From positions 1 to 12,042 of the forward strand of contig JADIIX010000289.1 in NCBI GenBank assembly GCA_027604505.1: DNA of 12,042 bases, in the 5' to 3' direction. Source of the stretch: Gonapodya sp. JEL0774. Taxonomy: Eukaryota; Monoblepharomycota; Monoblepharidomycetes; Monoblepharidales; Gonapodyaceae. A program made the position numbers and the translations under genes. Below are positions 1-6,940 of this stretch, in pieces. Below the pieces are notes generated by a model that was given only the letters and a program-made list of their open reading frames with translations, had not been told where the DNA came from and made no database searches. Positions within the stretch are counted from its first letter, which is position 1; each line of letters begins with the position of its first letter.

Positions 1-171
1 GAGACTAGCACAGTGACATTGTTTTCTTGACACCAGATTATTTTAGCCCTTTGGTACACTTATTTAATATAACAGATTAGAACAGATTACAACAATACTG
101 TAGGAAATTAAGGAAAGACTGCATCGCGATAACCAACTCAATTTGCGGGCCCCCTCACATCCCCAATTGCC
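1..171. other. AT-rich intergenic DNA, no gene seen
   Basis: The first 130 bases or so are AT-rich, with short direct repeats of an 'aacagatta'-like unit around 70–92, and hold no supportable reading frame. The stretch is best read as 3' flanking DNA of the minus-strand gene to its right or as spacer. Confidence 0.4.
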
Positions 172-440
172 CTAGTGCTGGGAGCAGCTCTTGACATGAA
201 CGGGTTGGTGAATGACCTGGGGAGAGAAGGGGACGGACTCATGAGAGGGACCTCGACGGACGATGTTCTCGTCATGATTGGGATAGGGGTGGCGATCGGT
301 GTTGGGGTGTCTGACAAACACGCCATAGGAAAGAATCCCAACGTGTTCATAGTGGTGTTTAGACCCTGAATAGATGAAGGCTGGTGAGGCAGGAAACGGA
401 TCACGAGGCGGGACGTGCACATACCGAGCCCCAGCCATCT
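172..440 (-). other. Possible extra 3' exon or untranslated tail, unassigned
   Basis: On the minus strand this stretch is open down to a stop at 172–174, in a frame whose codons end mostly in C or T, as in the confident genes of this window. That hints at coding. The product would be histidine- and proline-rich (it includes YPNHDENIVRR) and resembles no family I know. A TTTTCAG acceptor-like site lies just upstream, near 447–453, but I found no good donor in the neighbouring coiled-coil gene in the right phase. It could be a last exon of that gene, a separate small exon, or a 3' UTR. A second minus-strand frame through the same bases (stop at 138) is less biased at the third position. Confidence 0.2.
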
Positions 441-466
441 GCACACTGAAAATTGCAAAACACCAT

Positions 467-1283
467 TTATCCGACAGCAAGCGCAATCGCCCCAATCTCG
501 TCGGGGTCAGAAGGGGTGAAGTTGGCGACAACGTGCATCAGCCGCTTGACGTCAACAGGGGTGGTCTGGGCATGGCTTGAAGGTTGGTGTCCTTGCAGGG
601 AGGCGATCTGCTGCTCGAGGCGTGTGGCACGAGAGGAGGTCTGGCTGGCAGACTGAGCCAGCTGAGAGGACAGTTGTGAGGCAGTCTGGTCGAGTCTCGA
701 GGAGAAAGAAATATTTTACTGAGATTGGAGCTCTCGATTAACACTTTTAAGGGTTTTCACTTCTTGTTTGAGGCGGTCGGTGTCGGCAAAGAGCCTGGTG
801 GTGAGTTGTTCCATCTCGGTCGTGAGCTGTTCGACCTGTGCTCGGAGGTCCTCCGCGCCTCTACCACGAGAGCTGACGACAGCGACAGTGGTCTCATAGT
901 CTACTTCAAGGCGCTTCTTGATGAGGTCCGCGCACCGGTTGTCATCCAGAGTCTTGGGCGCGGTCAGGAGGGTTGCTGAGGACACACCAAAGGCAAGAAC
1001 CTGAAATGCTCCACACACGCGGCATGCAACAAAAATCCGCTTATCGAAGTGCAATAATTTGTTCAACTGAGAATATATCATCTGCGGGGCGCTCACCATC
1101 GAAGTTGACGGCGGGCGCTTTGCGAAGCTCTTTTAGTGAGGGACTTTCAGAGGGGGCAGGATATTTGGTATGACATGGGGGGGTGGGGATTTGGGGCGGA
1201 GATGAGATTCCCTGGTGGTATTGCAAAGGGAGGCGCTGGTGTAGCGTGTTTACTGACGGAGCCGATTGTTCGCAGAAACCCAT
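467..1283 (-). CDS. Unidentified coiled-coil protein (start and splicing uncertain)
   Basis: Proposed exons are 1283–1097, 975–720 and 695–467 (about 223 aa). The surest part is exon 2. It carries a charged segment (LDDNRCADLIKKRLEVDYET) followed by a heptad-rich coiled coil (VEQLTTEMEQLTTRLF, then LKQEVKTLKSVNRELQSQ). Exon 3 continues it with SQLSSQLAQSASQ and RATRLEQQIASLQ, then ends in a short tail before TAA at 467–469. Intron 1 (976–1096, GTGAGC…CTCAG) fits in phase 1. Intron 2 would be only 24 nt (696–719) and contains an in-frame TAA. If it is not removed, the protein stops at 717. The in-frame ATG at 1283 and another at 1319 are both possible starts, and the latter overlaps the start of the divergent RING gene. 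No known domain is recognised. The coiled coil suggests an assembly or scaffold role, but this is a guess. Confidence 0.5.
696..719 (-). other. 24-nt GT–AG segment with in-frame stop
   Basis: Read on the minus strand, the segment starts GTAAAA, runs through a pyrimidine-rich centre and ends CTCGAG. It is exactly eight codons long and contains one TAA in the frame of the coiled-coil gene. Removing it joins QSQ to LDQTASQ and keeps a leucine spacing compatible with the coiled coil. All other introns in the window are at least 54 nt, so it is either an ultra-short intron, a read-through stop, a real stop (truncated or decayed gene) or a sequence error. Confidence 0.4.
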
Positions 1284-1298
1284 TGCGCTTAACCAGCC
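1284..1298. promoter_or_regulatory. Head-to-head start region of two divergent genes
   Basis: The plus-strand RING gene starts at 1299 and the candidate minus-strand starts are at 1283 and 1319. Any shared promoter elements must therefore lie inside the first exons or introns of one or the other gene. No TATA box is evident between them. Confidence 0.25.
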
Positions 1299-3646
1299 AT
1301 GAGGGGCGGCGACGCCCATACTCGAAAGAAAGTGACTGCTCTTGCTCTTGCCCTGCTCTCCTCTTTGGCGCTTGTCCCGCCAGCGGTCGGGACGGTCGTC
1401 GTGCTCCCAACAAACGACACTTACGTTGTGAGTACACTTCTCAACATGTCTGAAATAATGACCAACGTTGTTAAATCACCTTGTCGCAGGATCGCGAGGC
1501 TGCCTTTGGGTCTGATATCCCGGACGAGGGAATAACGGGTCGTTTGCTGCCCGCATCACTGTTTCACCCCGACGGGGCAACACACGGATGCGATCCAATT
1601 CCCTTGTATGAGCCAGAAGTATCAGCGCTTCCGGGACCAGGATCGATCTCATGGGACTCGTCGGTGGCCGCTCTTCGCGATATAGCTGACCGATTATGGT
1701 CCGATGACACAACCGCTACCGCTTTATCGCGACCCTCCCGCATTCTTCGCCGCCGGTTGCCCGTCTGGAAGCGAAACGTGCTATCCATTTTCGGAGTGTC
1801 CCAAGCGACTCTATTCCCCTCGCCGGACGACGCCACCCCGGCACACACCTCAACCCCTCCTCCGAGGACCCCAGCACTCCGTCCACCGGCAGGTTTCATC
1901 GCTCTCGTCGAACGTGGCGAGTGTCCATTTGTCGATAAAGTTCGCGCGATGCAGCAGTCTGGGGCGATAGCGGTCATTGTCGGGGACAATGCTCCTGGTG
2001 GAAATCTGGGTACGTGGGGAGGGCCTTTGGTATCTCACAACTCTTTCAGTCATGTTGACTAAGTCTCCTACACGCGCATGACAACGTTGCAACCACCCAT
2101 AGTCACCATGTACGCCCCTGGTGACAACTCGGACATCCTTATCCCTTCCGTGTTCGTCGCCCAGTGGGAGTACCGTGACTTGCGCTACCTCTCATCCCTC
2201 GCTGCCGAGCAGTGGATCAGAGAAATTATCGACAGTGGTTCTACCACGGGTCGTACGGGAGGGGAAGGCGGGGTATCTACCGAACCGGGGTCCGCCACCG
2301 GTGTCGTGACTCCCCATGCACCCCAACGCCCACCACACCGCCCTTCATCCCGCACGGGGCAAAAGTGGGGTGTCGATCTGCCTTTTGACACGGTCTCTCG
2401 GTCCACTTCTCCCCCAGGGTCCTCCGGTTCAGACGGAACCTTTCCTTCTGTCCTCGTCCCTCCAGGCCTCCCCATCCTCATCCTGCCAAGCACCCCATCC
2501 ATCCCCCTCCTCTCTGTCCTCCTCACAGTCGTCCTCGCACCTTTGCTCGTCCTGGGTATCTTGTCTGGGTACTACGTCATGCGCCGCGAGCAGAAGCGGC
2601 GGAACGACGTGTTGACCAGAGAGGAGGTGGACAGTTTGGGGTGGACGTACTATGTGAGCAAAGCGGGGACGCAGGGGAATCACTTGAACCGGGACTCGGT
2701 AGAAGATGATCGGGACTCGGTGGCGGAGGATGTGCCAGTCCCATCGGTCATCGCGAATGGTACCACGACCACCCATACAGTGGCAATCACCGTGGACCGA
2801 GTCGAGCCATCTGCTCCTGCTGGTTTGATTCCATCGGGTAGCCTGGACTCCCAGGACTTGATGGTTGTGCCGTCCTCGTTCTCCAGCGTGGGAACTGCAG
2901 CAATTGGCGAATCCGGCGGGGCAGGGAGGAGCGACAGTCCTGTTGTGCTCCCACAAGTGTCGGATCCGCCAGTTATATCATCCGCGACGCTACCTCTCCC
3001 GATTGCCACATGTAACGAGGCATCGTCATCGGCGACAATGTCACCTCGCACTCACCCGCACTTGCCTGTCATTCGCCCATCTCGCCCACCGACCCCACCA
3101 TCTCCCACCTCCTCCATGTCGTCTGAAGATCTCTGCGCGATCTGCCTGGACCACTTCTCTCCCGGGGATCGATTACGACCTCTCCCCTGCGGACACGACT
3201 TTCACCCACCGTGTGTCGACCAGTGGCTCATCGAGAGGAGGCGAGTGTGTCCGGTGTGTAAGCAAGATGCGGGACAGGGGAAGAGGAGGGGCACTCGGGG
3301 GACGGCGTGGTTCGGGTGGTGGCCCGGTGGAGTGAGAGGTGGTCAGGAGGGGGCCTTGGAGCGGGGCGAGGGGCAAATCCAGGCTGAAAACGGAACTCGT
3401 GCGTGGTCGAGACTGTTGACTGAGTGGGCGAACGAGTGGAGAAATCTATTGTTCAGCGGTGGTCCGTTGGTCAATTTTCAAGATCGGGAGGAGTCCCCAG
3501 GGGAGACTCAAAGGCTCCTCACTGGTGAAGGTGGAGAAAGGCAAGAGACCGATACAAACGTCAGGCAGAGTGTTCACGGATACGTCTCCTTTCCACCTGT
3601 CATTGTCGCGGAGGAATCTGCGAGACCAGGTTGGTCCACAAGGTGA
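1299..3646 (+). CDS. PA-TM-RING-H2 membrane E3 ubiquitin ligase
   Basis: Three exons, 1299–1427, 1490–2009 and 2064–3646, give 743 aa. Introns are 62 nt (GTGAGT…CGCAG) and 54 nt (GTACGT…CTAAG). A signal peptide occupies residues 1–31 (basic start, then ALALALLSSLALV, then PAVG). A protease-associated (PA) domain follows at about 150–270: FIALVERGECPF begins at 179, and after intron 2 comes MYAPGDNSDILIPSVFV. One membrane helix spans about 363–388, ahead of a basic stop-transfer stretch. The next 185 residues are Ser/Pro/Thr-rich. The RING-H2 finger has ligands C574, C577, C592, H594, H597, C600, C612 and C615, with DQW at its core. This order defines the PA-TM-RING family (RNF13, RNF167, GRAIL), which sits in endosomal, vacuolar or Golgi membranes with the PA domain in the lumen and the RING in the cytosol. 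The charged C-terminal 128 residues have no known domain. The substrate is unknown. Confidence 0.9.
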
Positions 3647-4101
3647 TTCTCGAGAGTCTCGTGAGTCTCGTGCATGTTATATGGATACCCACTGGGCGCG
3701 GGTGGGGTAATGGGTGCCAGGTGTGGTGCATCTTGGGAGGGCTGGACGAAATGTCACAGGTCAATATTTTGTGCGACGGCATGACTTCATGTGGGCCTGT
3801 GATGATCTGCAAGGCCGACCCTTCTGCGGAATCTTGAATCTCGGCTTTTCGAGTGACGACAAAAGTCTTCGTATGTAAAAGTGGTGTAGTATTGTGGACG
3901 GTGTATTGTACATAGGACTATCATTATCTACTGTTGATCGAAGTTTCCTCCATCATAGTCATATGTTTTCTTACTGTAATAAATAGTGGACAATTTGTTT
4001 CTGACCATTTTACCTCCGACTGGGTCGTTGTGGTGTGTCTATCACCCGTGCTCCTGAACCAAACTGGGACGACCGGGGTTCACGTCAAAGCGCTTTGAAC
4101 A
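3647..4101. other. Intergenic region between two plus-strand genes
   Basis: These 455 bases hold no supportable gene. They contain the 3' UTR of the RING gene and the promoter of the membrane nitrilase. A perfect 9-base tandem duplication (gagtctcgt, twice) lies at 3654–3671, just past the RING stop. An AATAAA sits at 3978–3983. The bases just before the ATG at 4102 are AAC AA, a good fungal start context. Confidence 0.5.
3978..3983 (+). terminator. Possible polyadenylation signal (AATAAA)
   Basis: A canonical AATAAA lies about 330 bases after the stop codon of the RING gene in an AT-rich stretch, followed by T- and GT-rich bases. It fits the 3' end of that transcript, although fungal genes often lack a strict signal and the hexamer may be chance. 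Confidence 0.3.
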
Positions 4102-6702
4102 ATGCTTTCATCGATCTTCTTCGCCAATGCTCGAAACTCGGTGGAATATTTCATTTGCATCACTAATCCAATCGTAGTATCGACTTCAGTGAGTGTTTGG
4201 GCCGAGTTCCATTGGGCTGGTCAGACATACCATTCGACATTTACCGCTCTCCTCACAGTGCTCGCCACTTCCGCCGCGGCAGCAACCGCCCCTCGCATCG
4301 AATCTTCAGTCGCTCCTGGAAACACGAATCACCGTTTCCCGGGTCTACCAGTATGGTGGCAATCCGCACTCTTTGTCATCGTCTTCTTCCTCGCCTTCTT
4401 CGGCCCCGGATTGCAAGTCATTGCCCCCGTCGTCTGGCTCCTTTATGCACTGTCGATATTTTGGGTTCGCAAGAGTATCCAAGCGAGGATCGTTTGGGAG
4501 CTCGCGAGGAAGAGAGAGGGAAAGCAAGTCACGGGAATCGAGCAAACCGCACGGATGTACTCCACATGGATCCCTCTGTACTTGACGACTTTCCTCGGAA
4601 CGTGGCTATGCTATATTGGTATTCTTAATGTTCACGTAGGTAGATGAGATTTAGAGATTCATTTGTTGCTCCGTTGTTTGACATAGCCGTCAAATAGCCA
4701 CCTTACTGGCAAGCTACCACGTACATAATCTCTCTCCTTGCCGCATTCGCTTTCACCGTTTTTATGATGTTTCCCCTCTCCGTGGACGCCGCTGTCTACA
4801 AACGAATCTATAGAGCGCATCTGTCGCAGGCACTGACCACGGGTGGCACGATCCCGGTATCAAGTGACTCAATCCTACTCTCGCTAGTGTTTGCATTGTC
4901 CAATGCTGGTATCTGGACCTTCTACGATGTGATTGGTCCTCTTGGCCACCAACAGAACCCCGCAGTTTCGCAGTATGCGATCACCCCGTTACTTCATCTC
5001 GTCTCACTCTTTGGGCTCTCGGGTATCACATTCACGATCAGCTGGGGTGCTGGCGTCCTGGCAGCCTTGCTTGTCGATTCTATTTGGGTGCCCAAGGTCG
5101 CACCTTCGTCCGGTTCGGACACATCGCTGGCAAAAGCTTCCGAGAATTCCATCGTGGGGTCTACAAATGCCCTGGCTTCTGTAGCTGGAGGGACTACTCT
5201 GGAGCTCATGCACGCTACCACCGCTGGGTCAGGTCCTGCACATCGATCGCACAACCAACCTCCGAGATCATACAGACCACTGTTTGCATTCAGTATGTGG
5301 TTTCTCTTCGTCATGTTATATGGATGTGCTCGGATGGAGACCTTCAATGGCATATTTTTCCGTAAGTATTGGGTCTCTAGAACCCACTTGCATTCGGCGT
5401 GCTCTGACTCGTTCGTTATACAATGTAACTCTTCAGAAATCGACCAAGAGACGATGGAGGACTCTTTCCCTCGTCTCCACGTGGGCTGTGTTATCAACAA
5501 CGAAGCAACTTCCCGCCCGAACTCGTTCACTCCTGAGACTTGGACGCACGATTGGATTTTCAACGCAACCGAAACATTGGCTCGACGCGGCGCCCAGCTC
5601 ATTCTGTGGAGCGAGACGGCTGCCCGTACTATTGGTGCCGCGGACGAAGCGCAGTTGCTCAATAGATCTATCACCATCGCAAAGAAGTACAACTTGCTAC
5701 TCGGCATTGCTTACTTGGCGGATCACGGCCTCTGTCGCAAGTGCAATGAAACTGACCGCGTGGCGTACGGATTACCCGCTGCTGGCCTGCCCAACCCTGA
5801 TCTCGATTCCAACAAAGTCACTCTCATCAACCCTGATGGAACGATCGCGTTTACGTATATCAAGTCTCACCCGGTACCGGCTGTAGAATCGAACGTAAAG
5901 GGTGGATCACAGGTGGTGCAAATCGCTGATGTGACCGTGCCAGGGACGACGAAGAAAATGCGTGTGACTGGAGCCATCTGCTTCGATCTTAGTAAGACTA
6001 GGTCGCATTTCAACGCCAGTCCGCCCATAACATAATTGTTATCGAATTTTTCGGCAAGGCTTTGATGACGTCCCCCAACAGGCTGGGTCTGCCGGTGTTG
6101 ATCTTCTTCTCGAGGTGTGACCGGATTCATATGAGTTGAAAGATGTGGTGTCTCACGCTCTGCTTTGATAACCTTCTCTATTGACAGCCATCCTACACAT
6201 GGAGTAAGTGATCATAGTATCGCTCTTCTATTTCGAATATGTGTAAACGTCCATCTCATTCAGGTACGATTCACCAATTCACATCGGAAATGGACACGAT
6301 CCCGTCCATAGCCAACGGCTTCACCAATCTCAGATGCAACAACGGCTACTCTCAAGCTGTTGGTCCTTGGGGAGAGCGATACTTTCGCGCATATGTGAGT
6401 ATCGAGTACGGGTGGATGGCGATTCTGAGTACTCCAGTTCTCATGTCTCCTCACATTGGTTCCAGACTTTAGTGGGCTCTACCGCGGAGGCCGTCATTCC
6501 GATCAAGCCCCATGTGAACACCCCGTATGCCAAATGGGGAGAAATGTTTGGCTGGATCTGCCTGGCGCTCACGCTTGTGGTTCTGTTCGGGGCAATGGCA
6601 CCCGTACCCATGCTTAAATTCCTGTCAGTGCCGATCGGGAAGGGCCGTTACTTTGACCTTGGTGGAGGCATCTGGAAGTGGGCTACAGGTACGAGGATCT
6701 AG
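4102..6702 (+). CDS. Polytopic membrane carbon-nitrogen hydrolase, Lnt-like
   Basis: Seven exons (4102–4635, 4698–5361, 5437–5991, 6059–6114, 6188–6203, 6264–6394, 6466–6702) join in frame to 730 aa. Introns are 60–75 nt. The first 380 or so residues hold several hydrophobic helices, including FVIVFFLAFFGPGLQVIAPV and, near 300, the PLLHLVSLFGLSGITF stretch typical of apolipoprotein N-acyltransferase (Lnt). A nitrilase-fold domain follows with the expected Glu-Lys-Cys triad: E459 in LWSETA, K542 in YIKSHPVP, C581 in GAICFDL. After the Cys come DLLLEPSYTW and NGYSQAVGPWGERYF. A last helix (MFGWICLALTLVVLF) closes the protein. Bacterial Lnt uses the same layout and triad to acylate lipoprotein N-termini. 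The eukaryotic substrate is not known, so N-acyltransferase activity is inferred and amidase activity is possible. Sequons FNAT, NRS and CNET suggest a lumenal domain. It is convergent with the CHFR-like gene. Confidence 0.88.
6188..6203 (+). other. 16-nt micro-exon of the membrane nitrilase gene
   Basis: The exon is flanked by TTGACAG and GTAAGT and encodes PSYTW plus one base. It joins phase 0 on the left (after LLLE) and phase 1 on the right (before TIHQF). Without it the reading frame breaks. With it the product matches the conserved 'N/E-P-S-x-D/T-W' segment that follows the catalytic cysteine in Lnt-type enzymes. Confidence 0.75.
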
Positions 6703-6940
6703 TCAGCGTTGGTTGTTACCACCCACACAAGCATGAAGTAGGAACAAGACATCATAGACAACCTAGAGAATGAGTGACGATCACTACGATTGTGACATTC
6801 AGTAAAGCTGTAAAGTCGATGAAATTACATAGCAGATATCACCAAGGTTCATACATCGCTGAACGAGCTACTATATTGCACGGATGGGAAACAGATGGTA
6901 GCAGCACCCAGGGTTCCAGGATAACCCGAGCTGATTTCCA
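6703..6940. other. Convergent 3' intergenic region
   Basis: These 238 bases separate the stop codons of the membrane nitrilase (plus) and the CHFR-like gene (minus). No gene is seen. The 3' UTRs of both genes must share or overlap this space. Confidence 0.5.

Noticed and set aside
2010-2049. Earlier acceptor TTTCAG at 2049 for the second intron of the RING gene
   Set aside because: It would put the next exon out of frame. The acceptor at 2063 restores the PA-domain sequence MYAPGDNSDILIPSVFV in frame.
2429-2956. A 175-codon open frame on the minus strand opposite the RING gene
   Set aside because: The product is low in complexity and rich in Asp/Glu/Gly because it mirrors the Ser/Pro-rich linker. 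The plus strand has clear domains through the same bases.
3654-3671. Two tandem copies of a 9-base unit after the RING stop codon
   Set aside because: Only two copies, in a 3' UTR. Too short to suggest a functional repeat or mobile element footprint.
4994-5707. A 237-codon open frame on the minus strand inside the membrane nitrilase gene
   Set aside because: It lies opposite exons that encode conserved hydrolase and helix motifs on the plus strand, spans a well-supported intron, and its product resembles no family. It is a shadow of the C-rich plus-strand codons.
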